From the NCBI RefSeq assembly GCF_030068605.1, contig NZ_JASJOU010000006.1, positions 1 through 64,000 on the forward strand: a stretch of 64,000 nt of DNA. Direction: 5' to 3'. The position numbers and the translations under genes were made by a program. Source of the stretch: Xanthocytophaga agilis. Lineage in GTDB: Bacteria > Bacteroidota > Bacteroidia > Cytophagales > 172606-1. The notes under the pieces were generated by a model. It was given only the letters and a program-made list of their open reading frames with translations, ran no database searches and was not told where the DNA came from. Shown one piece after another: positions 18,518 through 27,881 of the stretch. How positions within the stretch are numbered: position 1 is the stretch's first letter; each line of letters starts with the position of its first letter.

Positions 18518-19288
18518 ATGAAGATTATATCTTTTAATATCAATGGATTACGATCAGGCTTGCAGAAAGGCTTTCTGGAATGGTTAAAGAAAGAACAACC
18601 TGATATCATTTGTTTGCAGGAAGTAAAATTTGATACACCTGAACACCTTAACCCTTTATTTGAAGGATTAGGCTATACCTATACCCATTGGTATCCGGCA
18701 CAAAAAAAAGGATATAGTGGAGTAGCTATTCTAGCTAAACAACCGGCTCTTCAGATCATTCAAGGAAGTGGAATGGAGGAATATGACATAGAAGGACGTA
18801 TACTCCGCTTTGATACAAAAAAGTTTTCTCTAATTAATGTATATGTACCTTCAGGCACATCTGGAGAAATACGCCAATCATTTAAGATGAAATGGCTAGA
18901 TCACTTCAAACAATATGTTGTATCTATTCAGCAAGAGCAAAATAAACCGCTTATACTTTGTGGAGACTTCAATATTGCTCACCAGGAAATTGACATACAT
19001 AATCCTAAAGCCAATCAAAAATCTACAGGTTTCTTACCTGAGGAACGTCAATGGGTAAGTGAGTTTCTGGAAGCTGGTTTTGTAGATACCTTTCGATATA
19101 AGAATCCTCAGAAGCAACAGTATTCATGGTGGACTTACAGAGCTAATGCCAGAGCCAAAAACCTTGGATGGCGCATTGACTATTTCTTTGCCAGTAGATC
19201 AATTGAAGCCAATATACAGGAAGCTGAATTATTAACAGACATTTGTTTTTCAGATCATTGCCCAATTATGATCAAATTGGAGGTTTAA
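18518..19288 (+). CDS. xth: Exodeoxyribonuclease III
   Basis: An AP endonuclease / 3'-5' exonuclease of base-excision repair, 256 residues. Family motifs are complete: FNINGLRSGL (N-terminal Asn), LQEVKFD (metal-binding Glu), CGDFNIAH (catalytic Asp/Asn) and SDHCPI (terminal Asp-His). Starts at ATG 18518. The next gene begins 68 bp downstream on the same strand. Confidence 0.96.
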   Translation: MKIISFNINGLRSGLQKGFLEWLKKEQPDIICLQEVKFDTPEHLNPLFEGLGYTYTHWYPAQKKGYSGVAILAKQPALQIIQGSGMEEYDIEGRILRFDTKKFSLINVYVPSGTSGEIRQSFKMKWLDHFKQYVVSIQQEQNKPLILCGDFNIAHQEIDIHNPKANQKSTGFLPEERQWVSEFLEAGFVDTFRYKNPQKQQYSWWTYRANARAKNLGWRIDYFFASRSIEANIQEAELLTDICFSDHCPIMIKLEV

Positions 19289-19356
19289 TTTCTTAAACCC
19301 TTTGAACCTTTCCCAGGTTTATTAATTTTGCTATCTCAGCAAAATTGAATCTTTTT

Positions 19357-21096
19357 ATGATCAAAAACTTTTCTGTTTATATTTTAATTCTTTTTATCAT
19401 TGCTGGATGCAGACAAACCAGAGATGAACTTATCTTAGTGCCGGCGGCAAAAGGCAATAGTTATTATGGTGGTATCCTTCGTCTTAGTAAAACAGAATAT
19501 ATCCACACACTTTATCCTCCTTCTATCACAGATCCTGTTTCTGCTCAAGTAGCATCCATGATATATGAGGGGCTATTTAAAACAGATCCAAAAACATTGG
19601 AAGTAATACCTTCGCTGGCAGAATCTTATGAAGTAAACAGTGACAGCACTATTTATACATTCCAGATCAAAAAAGGAGTTCGCTTTCATGATGATCCCTG
19701 CTTTCCTAATGGTAAAGGAAGAGAACTGAAAGCAGGAGATATCGTTTATAGTCTTATTCAATTGTGCATAAAATCTGCTGATAATCAAGGATTCATGCTA
19801 TTCAAAGACAGATTAAAAGGAATTAATGAATATTTTGCAACTTCAGATAAAAACAAAAAACTTATCATACCGGAAGCAATCAAACAAATTGATGACTATC
19901 ATTTCCAATTAATTCTGGAAAAACCATACCCGGATATATTATTTCAGTTGGCTAGGCCCCAGGCTTTTATTTATCCTATTGAAGCAATCAATAAATATGG
20001 AACTGTAAGACCTAAAGCAGTAGGGACTGGGCCATTTATGCTTACAGAAGTTGAGCGAGAAATCTCTATCAACTTATCTCGCAATCCGCACTATCACAGA
20101 CATGATGCTCCAGGCAATCAACTTCCTTTTTTAAGTCAAATAAACATTCAGTTTATTCCTGATAAACGTTCGGAGCTGGCAGAATTTAAAAGTGGCAATA
20201 TCCAAATGATGTATCATTTGCCACCAGAACAGTTTATTGAAATAATGAAAATCGAATCAATGGAAAATAAACCAGAAGGATGGGAACATTCTATTCTTGT
20301 TAAAAAACCTGAAATTATTACTCATTATTTAGCATTTAATTGTGCAGATAAATTCTTTAAGAGTCCATCTCTCCGTAAAGCCTTTGCATATAGTATAGAT
20401 AAAACAACTATTTTAAGTACTACACTTAATGGTGAAGGACTAGAAGTAGCAGAACATGGCCTTATTTCACCAGCTTATCCCTCGTATCCAGCGAAGAATG
20501 TTAATGGAATACCTGAACGGCAGGATTCGGCACGAACTCTTTTAGAAGAATCTCCTATCCCATCAGAAAAGCCAACTCTGGCCTTCTACCCTGATGGGTC
20601 CCGAAATACGCTTGTAGCCATTGCGATTGTTGATCAGATTAAGAATACATTAGGCATAGAAGTAAATTTACAACCAATGCCGTTAGCCAGGCTTCAAGAA
20701 GCCTTAACAGAGGGAAAGTTTACCATAGTTTTATTATCTAAAACACCAGACTACGCGAAACCTATAAGTTTCCTGGAAAATTTTTATAGCAGAAATACCA
20801 TTAGTTATGAAGGGAAAACATATCCTAATGTATTTCAATACCAGAGTAAAGTATTTGATGAATGGTATCAAAAAGCCTTGGTTGCGAGACAAGCTACTGA
20901 AGCAAATGCAGCAGTGACTCAGGCAGAACAACATCTGATAAATGAGGCAGTAGTTATTCCATTATGGTACGATGAAAAATATATGTTACTCAAAGACAAT
21001 CTAAAGAATATTCCTTCTCACCCATTAAATATGGATGATTTTTCTGAGGTATATTTTACTCCTGAAGCACCTGTAGAAGAGAAACCTAAAAAGTAA
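19357..21096 (+). CDS. ABC transporter substrate-binding lipoprotein (peptide type, SBP_bac_5)
   Basis: A periplasmic binding lipoprotein for oligopeptides or similar ligands. I start at ATG 19357, giving signal peptide MIKNFSVYILILFIIAGC with lipidated C18; the upstream TTG 19345 would add only four residues. The family segments VASMIYEGLFKTDP, LAESYEV, TYTFQIKKGVRFHDDP and KAFAYSIDK are all present. No permease or ATPase genes are next to it, so the transporter partner must be elsewhere, or the protein acts alone. Confidence 0.92.
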   Translation: MIKNFSVYILILFIIAGCRQTRDELILVPAAKGNSYYGGILRLSKTEYIHTLYPPSITDPVSAQVASMIYEGLFKTDPKTLEVIPSLAESYEVNSDSTIYTFQIKKGVRFHDDPCFPNGKGRELKAGDIVYSLIQLCIKSADNQGFMLFKDRLKGINEYFATSDKNKKLIIPEAIKQIDDYHFQLILEKPYPDILFQLARPQAFIYPIEAINKYGTVRPKAVGTGPFMLTEVEREISINLSRNPHYHRHDAPGNQLPFLSQINIQFIPDKRSELAEFKSGNIQMMYHLPPEQFIEIMKIESMENKPEGWEHSILVKKPEIITHYLAFNCADKFFKSPSLRKAFAYSIDKTTILSTTLNGEGLEVAEHGLISPAYPSYPAKNVNGIPERQDSARTLLEESPIPSEKPTLAFYPDGSRNTLVAIAIVDQIKNTLGIEVNLQPMPLARLQEALTEGKFTIVLLSKTPDYAKPISFLENFYSRNTISYEGKTYPNVFQYQSKVFDEWYQKALVARQATEANAAVTQAEQHLINEAVVIPLWYDEKYMLLKDNLKNIPSHPLNMDDFSEVYFTPEAPVEEKPKK

Positions 21097-21116
21097 AATC
21101 CCTGATTCTTTTTTCA

Positions 21117-21171
21117 CAAGAGAAATAAAAACATTGCAAACTGTAATGCTTTTATTTCTCTTGTTTTTTTT
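21117..21171 (+). terminator. Rho-independent terminator
   Basis: A long stem (CAAGAGAAATAAAA with TTTTATTTCTCTTG, ~19-nt loop) followed by eight T, after the binding-protein gene. Confidence 0.85.
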
Positions 21172-21304
21172 GCCCAAAAAAACTACCTTTTCTCTTTGTT
21201 CGTTATTTTAGTAGATACGACTAAAATTGAAAGTATCTATAGTTAAAACTACATGTACCTATACTGAAAAATCTTCCTAATCATATATTATTATATAAGA
21301 AGCT

Positions 21305-24300
21305 ATGAATATCCTTTTGCAAAAGCTGACAGCTTACAAGAAAAAATATTACCGTAATCTTTTAATCAGAGGATTACTGCTTGGAGGATCACTTATACTG
21401 ACGACTTACCTGATTGTAAATACGGCAGAATTCTTCGGTCGTTTTAATCCGATAATGCGAGCAGGGTTACTATTTACATTTTTAGGAATAACAGGGTATG
21501 TATTATATCAGTACATCATTGATCCTGTGCTAAAACTCAACAATATGAGTAAACCAATATCCAATGAAGAAGCCGCTCGTCAGATTGGCAAATATTTCAC
21601 CAACATTGATGATAAGTTACTCAATACCATTCAGCTTCAAAGTTTAAGTACTTCTCAAAACCAATTATTACTGGCAAGCATTGATCAGCGGACGCAACAA
21701 CTTAGCGTTATTCCATTTACTGATGCAGTTGATCTTAGCCAGAACCGCAGATATTTACGTTATATAGCCCCTCCTGCCCTCATCATATTACTTATTCTTG
21801 CTCGGTTTCCCAAGTTCTTTACAGATAGCTCTCAACGAATCGTCAACTTTCGAAAAGTATATTTGCCAGAAGCCCCATTCTTATTTGAGTTAAAGAATAA
21901 AAATCTGGATGTTTTCAAAAATGAGGATCTAACTGTTACTCTTCATCTGGAAGGAAATTCATTGCCAGAAACAGTTTACTTATATACGAATGGGCGTAAA
22001 CAAAAGATGAATGCAATTGATGCCAGAAACTTCTCATTTACGTTCAGTAAAATACAGAAGGCTTTTGATTTTCATTTTGAGGCAGCAGACTTTCAATCTA
22101 ACGGATACGAAGTTCATTTAATCCCTCGTCCAAGCCTTGAGATATTTTCGGCAAGATTAAAATACCCTGCCTACCTAAAGCGCACAGACGAAACATTAAA
22201 TAATGTAGGCAATTTATTAGTGCCAGAAGGTACTCAGATACAATGGGAATTCAAATCAGCAGATACAGATAGTTTGCTTGTTACCTTTGGCAATGAATCT
22301 AATCCAACGATTGCCGAGCAACCATCAAAAGAGACATTTTTATTCTCTACTAAAGCAAGCAAATCGGAAAATTATCAGGTTAAACTTAAAAATCGTTTTG
22401 GGTCTAACAAAGAAGATATCAATTATTTCCTGGATGTGATTCCAGATCAGTATCCTAAAATTACATTAGAGAGCTTTAAAGATACGACTCTCTTCAATTA
22501 TCTTGTATTTGGAGGAAATATCGCGGATGATTATGGTTTCTCCAAACTTGCTATTGTGTATAGCGTTATTCCTACAGATGAAGAAAACAGATCACAACAC
22601 ACAGGAACTATCCCATTAAATCTTCAAGCCAATCAAACTATTCAGAACTACTATCACCAATGGTCATTGGAAAAGCTACAATTAGCTCCAGGAGACAAAA
22701 TCCAGTACTATGTACAAGTATGGGATAACGATGGCGTAAATGGTCCTAAAGCAGCAAAATCACAGGTATTTACCTTCTCTATTCCAACTGATAAACAACT
22801 GGAAGATAATCAGGAGCAACTATCTAAACAAACCAGTTCGAAAATCAGTAGTGCATTAACAAAAGCATCCAAATTAAAGAAAGAGATAAATACATTAGAA
22901 GACAGGTTAAAGACGAAGAAACAACTGGACTTCCAGGATAAAAAACAAATTGAAGAAGTACTAAAGAAAAGACAAGAGTTAAATGCTGAATTAGAGAAAC
23001 TGCAGGAACAAATGAAAAGTCTGAATCAGCAGCAAAACCGCTTCTCGGAAACGAATCCCCAATTAATGGAAAAAATGGATCAGTTACAGAAGCTAATGGA
23101 TAACCTTTTAGATGAGGAAACCAAAAAGCTTTATGAAGAATTAGAAAAGCTACTGGAAACAAATAAAAACAATTTCAATCTGCTAGATAAACTCAGCCAG
23201 AAGGAAAATACATTGGAGAAAGAAATTGAAAGAGCACTGGAGATGTTTAAACAACTGCAGTTCGAGCAAAAAATGGACAAGCAGATAAATGACTTAAAAG
23301 AGTTAGCTCAAGAACAACAGAAACTGGCGGAAAAGACTGAAGATACAAAAAACAATAACTCTAATGACCCTCAACAAAAAGAGTTAGAAAAAAAACAACA
23401 AGACCTCAATGAGAAGTTTGAAGAACAAAAACAAAATCTCGAAGAGTTAAAAGAAATGGATAAAGAGCTTGAGCAGCCTACAGGCCTTGAACAAATGGAT
23501 CAGGAGGGACAGAAGGAGAAAGATATATCAGAAAAACAAAAACAAAGTTTAGACCAGCTTCAGAATAATCAAAATAAGAAAGCCTCCCAAAATCAAAAAG
23601 ATGCTGCGCAGAAAATGGAGCAGATGGCAAAAGAGATGGAACAAATGCAGGGAGGTATGGAGATGGAGCAAAATCAAGAAAATCTGGATGACCTGAGAGA
23701 CATTTTGGAAAATCTGATCACATTGTCATTTGACCAAGAAAAACTTATGAAAGATTTTAGAAATGTAAATCTTTCAGACCCCAGATTTCCAAAATTAGCC
23801 CAAGAACAGTTGAAATTGAAAGATGATGCAAGAATTATAGAAGATAGTCTGTATTCGTTGGCGAAACGAGTTTTTCAGCTCGAATCCTTTGTAACACGTG
23901 AAGTGACTGAAATGAAACAACACATGGATGAAAGTACAAGAGGTATAAAAGAAAGGCGTCTGAGCCTTGCCACTGGCCAGCAACAACTTGCTATGACATC
24001 TATGAATAACTTGGCATTGATGTTAAATGATGCGTTGAAACAAATGCAGGAACAAATGAAAAATGCGAAGGCAGGAAAAGGCAAACCAAAGCCTAATAAA
24101 AAGCCCCAGCCTGGCATGAGTGAATTACAGCAACAATTAAATAAGCAAATACAAGATCTAAAACAAAGTGGAAAGTCAGGCAGACAACTTTCCGAAGAAT
24201 TAGCAAAAATGGCAGCTCAACAGGAGATGATCCGGAAGGCATTACAACAAATGGAGAAGAGCCGAAATGAAAAAGGAGAAAAACCAGGAGGTATGGATGA

Positions 24301-24619
24301 ATTGTTAAAGAAGATGGAAGAAACAGAAAAAGATCTGGTAAATAAAAATTTATCGCAAGATATGCTCAAAAGGAATCAGGATATTGTAACACGTTTGTTA
24401 GAAGCCGAGAAATCACAGCGAGAAAGAGATGAGGATGAGCAACGAAAAGCCGAGCAAGCAAAGGATGCAAAGCCTTCTGTTCCTCCGGCTTTTGAGCAAT
24501 ACATCAAGAATAAAGAAAAACAAATTGAGTTACTAAAAACCATCCCTCCTGCCCTATCGCCTTATTATAGAAAAGAAGTAGATGAGTATTTTAAAAAGCT
24601 CGGTGGTTCAACAAAATAA
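21305..24619 (+). CDS. DUF4175 family membrane-anchored coiled-coil protein
   Basis: 1104 residues. Hydrophobic segments lie at ~22-41, ~48-68 and ~155-168, followed by an extracytoplasmic beta-rich region (~180-500) and then a very long Gln/Glu/Lys-rich coiled-coil (~510-820 and ~860-1080). This is the Bacteroidota DUF4175 layout; its function is not established. Such proteins are often near Bat/MoxR-type gene sets in the phylum, but here the gene stands alone between two strong terminators. Low-complexity codon use (CAA/GAA/AAA) reflects the coiled coil rather than foreign origin. Confidence 0.85.
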   Translation: MNILLQKLTAYKKKYYRNLLIRGLLLGGSLILTTYLIVNTAEFFGRFNPIMRAGLLFTFLGITGYVLYQYIIDPVLKLNNMSKPISNEEAARQIGKYFTNIDDKLLNTIQLQSLSTSQNQLLLASIDQRTQQLSVIPFTDAVDLSQNRRYLRYIAPPALIILLILARFPKFFTDSSQRIVNFRKVYLPEAPFLFELKNKNLDVFKNEDLTVTLHLEGNSLPETVYLYTNGRKQKMNAIDARNFSFTFSKIQKAFDFHFEAADFQSNGYEVHLIPRPSLEIFSARLKYPAYLKRTDETLNNVGNLLVPEGTQIQWEFKSADTDSLLVTFGNESNPTIAEQPSKETFLFSTKASKSENYQVKLKNRFGSNKEDINYFLDVIPDQYPKITLESFKDTTLFNYLVFGGNIADDYGFSKLAIVYSVIPTDEENRSQHTGTIPLNLQANQTIQNYYHQWSLEKLQLAPGDKIQYYVQVWDNDGVNGPKAAKSQVFTFSIPTDKQLEDNQEQLSKQTSSKISSALTKASKLKKEINTLEDRLKTKKQLDFQDKKQIEEVLKKRQELNAELEKLQEQMKSLNQQQNRFSETNPQLMEKMDQLQKLMDNLLDEETKKLYEELEKLLETNKNNFNLLDKLSQKENTLEKEIERALEMFKQLQFEQKMDKQINDLKELAQEQQKLAEKTEDTKNNNSNDPQQKELEKKQQDLNEKFEEQKQNLEELKEMDKELEQPTGLEQMDQEGQKEKDISEKQKQSLDQLQNNQNKKASQNQKDAAQKMEQMAKEMEQMQGGMEMEQNQENLDDLRDILENLITLSFDQEKLMKDFRNVNLSDPRFPKLAQEQLKLKDDARIIEDSLYSLAKRVFQLESFVTREVTEMKQHMDESTRGIKERRLSLATGQQQLAMTSMNNLALMLNDALKQMQEQMKNAKAGKGKPKPNKKPQPGMSELQQQLNKQIQDLKQSGKSGRQLSEELAKMAAQQEMIRKALQQMEKSRNEKGEKPGGMDELLKKMEETEKDLVNKNLSQDMLKRNQDIVTRLLEAEKSQRERDEDEQRKAEQAKDAKPSVPPAFEQYIKNKEKQIELLKTIPPALSPYYRKEVDEYFKKLGGSTK

Positions 24620-24655
24620 AAGAAGAGCTCTCATTCGAATGAGAGCTCTTCTTTT
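24618..24655 (+). terminator. Rho-independent terminator (38-bp perfect palindrome)
   Basis: AAAAGAAGAGCTCTCATTC and its exact reverse complement adjoin directly, starting at the DUF4175 stop codon and ending in TTTT. Confidence 0.85.
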
Positions 24656-24849
24656 ATACCTTTTAATATAGCTTGCCAATTTTGGTTACACTTACCCATT
24701 GAAAAGTATATACTTATCGTAGGTATAGAATCTTATAGACCATCTTCTTTGAATAGATAACCTATAAGATTAAAATCTATCCTTCTATTAAAACTTTTGA
24801 TTCAGAATTTACGTACGTATATATAAAAAATGGCCTAACACATTTGGAG

Positions 24850-25302
24850 ATGAAAGCTCAGCCTCATAAATTTGATACTGTATCAGGACTATCTTCTTTC
24901 ATGGAATCTATTACTATTCAGATACCTTCGATGGTAGAAAACATTCGTATCATTGAAAGTTTTATTGACAATGCCAAGGAAATCTATAAACTCGATGACG
25001 ATATCTATGGAAACATTCTCATTGCTGTTACAGAAACTGTCAATAATGCTATAAAGCATGGCAACAATGAAGACCCAACAAAGAACGTATCCTTACAGAT
25101 GCATCTGGAAGAAAACTCCGTTCGTTTTATTGTAGAAGACCAAGGGCCAGGATTCGACCACAATCATCTCCCTGATCCAACCGCACCTGAAAGCCTTGAG
25201 AAGATTGGAGGCAGAGGTATCTTTTTGATTCGTCATTTATCTGATGAAGTCCATTTCAGGAATGAAGGCAGAGAGGTTGAGCTTATTTTCTATTTCAATT
25301 GA
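24850..25302 (+). CDS. Anti-sigma-factor-type serine kinase (RsbW/SpoIIAB-like HATPase)
   Basis: A GHKL ATPase domain of 150 residues, alone, as in anti-sigma regulatory factors that phosphorylate anti-anti-sigma partners. N box TETVNNAIKHGN, G1 DQGPGF and G2 GGRGIFLI are intact. I use ATG 24850; a TTG six bases upstream would add two residues. No STAS-domain partner or sigma factor is adjacent, so its target is unknown. Terminators on both sides make it monocistronic. Confidence 0.9.
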   Translation: MKAQPHKFDTVSGLSSFMESITIQIPSMVENIRIIESFIDNAKEIYKLDDDIYGNILIAVTETVNNAIKHGNNEDPTKNVSLQMHLEENSVRFIVEDQGPGFDHNHLPDPTAPESLEKIGGRGIFLIRHLSDEVHFRNEGREVELIFYFN

Positions 25303-25320
25303 TAAAACATACTTTTTATC

Positions 25321-25349
25321 AAAAAAGCCTCTATCAAGAGGCTTTTTTC
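25321..25349 (+). terminator. Rho-independent terminator
   Basis: Stem AAAAAAGCCTCT/AGAGGCTTTTTT with a short loop just after the anti-sigma-type kinase. Confidence 0.9.
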
Positions 25350-25414
25350 TTTCACACCCTTTTAATCTGCTCCCTCTTTTCTATGTATCTTTGTCTTATA
25401 ATTAATAGTGTATT

Positions 25415-25852
25415 ATGGCTTCTATTTCTTATTTTACTGAAGATACGACATTTCAAGTTGCTCAAAAAAGAATGTTGTCAACTTGGATTAAACAAACCAT
25501 CCATGCTGAAGGCTATCAGCTTGAACTCTTAAACTTTATATTTTGTTCCGACAATTACCTGCTATCTATCAACAAGCAATATCTGGATCATGACTACTTC
25601 ACTGATATTATTACCTTTGAACAATCTGAAGATCCATCGACAATTGAAGGAGACATTTTCATAAGTATTGATAGAGTTAAAGAAAACGCAGGTACATTTA
25701 ACACTGCATTTTCACAGGAACTATTTCGAGTAATGATACACGGTGTTCTCCATCTTTGTGGATATACCGACCACACATCCGAAGAGAAAGAACAAATGAG
25801 AAACAAAGAATCCTATTACTTAGACATTCTTTCAAAAAAACATTCCACGTGA
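25415..25852 (+). CDS. ybeY: Endoribonuclease YbeY (16S rRNA maturation)
   Basis: YbeY is a zinc-dependent RNase of 16S 3'-end processing and ribosome quality control. The 145-residue protein has the metal motif HGVLHLCGYTDH, with H109 and H113 as ligands and the third ligand at D119 or H120; the usual motif is one residue shorter (GYDH), and variation at this site is known in Bacteroidota. A TATCTTTG element (25386-25393) lies 21 bp before the ATG, a likely -7. The stop codon lies inside the left arm of the inverted repeat 25837-25906. Confidence 0.95.
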   Translation: MASISYFTEDTTFQVAQKRMLSTWIKQTIHAEGYQLELLNFIFCSDNYLLSINKQYLDHDYFTDIITFEQSEDPSTIEGDIFISIDRVKENAGTFNTAFSQELFRVMIHGVLHLCGYTDHTSEEKEQMRNKESYYLDILSKKHST

Positions 25853-25906
25853 AACATTCGATTTATTTCACAACATTTCACATTAATGTTTCACGTGGAA
25901 TGTTTT
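25837..25906. repeat. 22-bp perfect inverted repeat with parS-like cores
   Basis: Arms 25837-25858 and 25885-25904/25906 are perfect reverse complements around a 26-nt loop. Each arm contains the 16-mer TGTTTCACGTGGAATG (in opposite orientation), which agrees with the ParB site consensus TGTTTCACGTGAAACA at 13 of 16 positions, including the full TTTCACGTG core. It lies between ybeY and mnmG, 10 kb from the proposed oriC. It could be a parS pair, or merely an unusual terminator; the T tract after it is only four bases. Confidence 0.6.
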
Positions 25907-25973
25907 CACAAAACACAGTAGTTTAACAAAAGCACACAAAAAAAAGGACAATCAAAAATCGTTATCAAAAGAT

Positions 25974-27836
25974 ATGTTTCCTAAATATGATATAATAGTA
26001 GTTGGAGCAGGGCACGCAGGTTGCGAAGCAGCAGCAGCAGCGGCAAATATGGGTTCGAAAGTATTGCTCGTAACAATGAACATGCATACAATTGCACAGA
26101 TGTCATGTAATCCAGCAATGGGAGGAGTGGCTAAAGGACAAATAGTAAGAGAAGTAGATGCATTGGGTGGAATGTCGGGAATTATCACAGACAAAAGCAT
26201 GATACAATTCAGAATGCTTAATCGATCGAAAGGAGCTGCAATGTGGAGCCCAAGAGCACAGAATGATAGAATGCGCTTTGCGGAAGAATGGCGTCTTGCA
26301 TTAGAACAAATACCCAATGTAGATTTTTGGCAAGAAATGGTAAGTGGCCTCCTAGTAAAAAATGGGGTAGTATGTGGAGTAAGAACATCAATGGGGTTAG
26401 AAATAGAATCCAAAGCAGTAGTGTTGACCAATGGAACTTTTCTAAATGGTAAAATACATATTGGAGAGAAAAACTTTGGAGGTGGACGAACTGCCGAAAA
26501 AGCAGCAACAGGAATAACAGAACAATTAATTGAGTTAGGATTCGAAGCAGGAAGAATGAAAACAGGAACACCTCCTCGAGTAGATGGAAGAAGCCTGAAC
26601 TATAAGCTAATGGAAGAGCAGCCAGGAGACGAAAATCCAAGTAAATTTTCCTATACGAATACACAACCTCTGTCAAAACAACGTAGCTGCTGGATGACAT
26701 ATACCAATGAAGAGGTACATGAGATACTTCGAACAGGATTTGATAAGTCACCAATGTTTACAGGGAGAATTAAAGGATTGGGACCTCGCTACTGCCCATC
26801 TGTGGAAGACAAGATAAATAGATTTGCAGATAAAGATCGTCACCAAATCTTTGTAGAACCAGAAGGTTGGAACACAGTGGAAGTATATGTCAATGGCTTT
26901 TCAACTTCACTTCCAGAAGAGGTACAATATAAAGCGCTATTAAAGATTCCAGGATTTGAAAATGTACGAATGTTTCGGCCAGGGTATGCAATAGAATATG
27001 ACTACTTCCCTCCTACTCAACTGGAGTTATCAATGGAGACTAAACTCATTAAGAACCTTTTCTTTGCAGGTCAAATAAATGGAACAACCGGATATGAAGA
27101 AGCTGCCTGCCAGGGGTTGATGGCGGGTATCAATGCACACAATAAAATAAATGACAAAGCTCCATTTATTCTAAAAAGATCAGAAGCCTATATAGGTGTG
27201 CTAATTGATGATCTTGTCAATAAAGGTACAGACGAACCGTACAGAATGTTTACCTCACGGGCAGAATATAGAATTTTATTGAGACAAGACAATGCAGATC
27301 TCCGTTTAACAGAAACAGGCTTTAATCTAGGGCTGGCATCTGAAGAACGTCTGGAAAGAATGAAATACAAAAGATCTGAGTCAGCTAGGCTGTTAAATGA
27401 TCTCAAATTTAAAAAATTTGCGCCAGAAGAAATAAATGGAGCTTTGGAAAACCTTGGAACAGCCATTATTCGAGAAAAGAGCTCTTTATATAATCTGCTG
27501 AAACGACCAGAAATTACAATTGACAGATTAAAGTCACTGGACAAAGATCTCGCAATATATCTTGATCAGTATGACACAGAGATGCAGGAACAAGCAGAGA
27601 TTGCAGTCAAATATGAAAGCTATATTGACAAAGAGCAAAAAGTGGCAGATAAGCTATCAGAGTTAGAGAATTATAAGATAAATGAAAACTTTGACTATGA
27701 TCGTGTACAGGCCATTTCAAAAGAAGGTAGAGAAAAATTAAAAAAGATACGACCAATGACGCTAGGCCAAGCCTCCCGAATCAGTGGAGTCTCTCCCTCA
27801 GATGTATCTATATTAATGGTGTATATGGGCAGATAA
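25974..27836 (+). CDS. mnmG: tRNA uridine-5-carboxymethylaminomethyl modification enzyme MnmG (GidA)
   Basis: MnmG, with MnmE, uses FAD to place (carboxymethyl)aminomethyl groups on U34 of several tRNAs. The 620-residue protein has the N-terminal FAD motif [13 protein letters not shown], then [21 protein letters not shown] split over residues ~44-64, [11 protein letters not shown], and [17 protein letters not shown]. The C-terminal helical domain ends with [16 protein letters not shown]. mnmG is a frequent neighbour of the replication origin, which fits the DnaA-box cluster 8 kb away. mnmE is not in the window. Confidence 0.97.
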   Translation: MFPKYDIIVVGAGHAGCEAAAAAANMGSKVLLVTMNMHTIAQMSCNPAMGGVAKGQIVREVDALGGMSGIITDKSMIQFRMLNRSKGAAMWSPRAQNDRMRFAEEWRLALEQIPNVDFWQEMVSGLLVKNGVVCGVRTSMGLEIESKAVVLTNGTFLNGKIHIGEKNFGGGRTAEKAATGITEQLIELGFEAGRMKTGTPPRVDGRSLNYKLMEEQPGDENPSKFSYTNTQPLSKQRSCWMTYTNEEVHEILRTGFDKSPMFTGRIKGLGPRYCPSVEDKINRFADKDRHQIFVEPEGWNTVEVYVNGFSTSLPEEVQYKALLKIPGFENVRMFRPGYAIEYDYFPPTQLELSMETKLIKNLFFAGQINGTTGYEEAACQGLMAGINAHNKINDKAPFILKRSEAYIGVLIDDLVNKGTDEPYRMFTSRAEYRILLRQDNADLRLTETGFNLGLASEERLERMKYKRSESARLLNDLKFKKFAPEEINGALENLGTAIIREKSSLYNLLKRPEITIDRLKSLDKDLAIYLDQYDTEMQEQAEIAVKYESYIDKEQKVADKLSELENYKINENFDYDRVQAISKEGREKLKKIRPMTLGQASRISGVSPSDVSILMVYMGR

Positions 27837-27850
27837 AATATAGCTCAGAA

Positions 27851-27881
27851 AACAGGCGGAGTAAACACCGCCTGTTTTTTT
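27851..27881 (+). terminator. Rho-independent terminator after mnmG
   Basis: Stem AACAGGCGG/CCGCCTGTT with an 8-nt loop and a run of seven T. Confidence 0.92.

Noticed and set aside
23893-23905. CACGTG at 23893 as another parS site
   Set aside because: Flanks do not match the ParB consensus and it lies inside the DUF4175 coding region.
26218-26754. 178-codon minus-strand frame inside mnmG
   Set aside because: Antisense shadow of a fully conserved gene.
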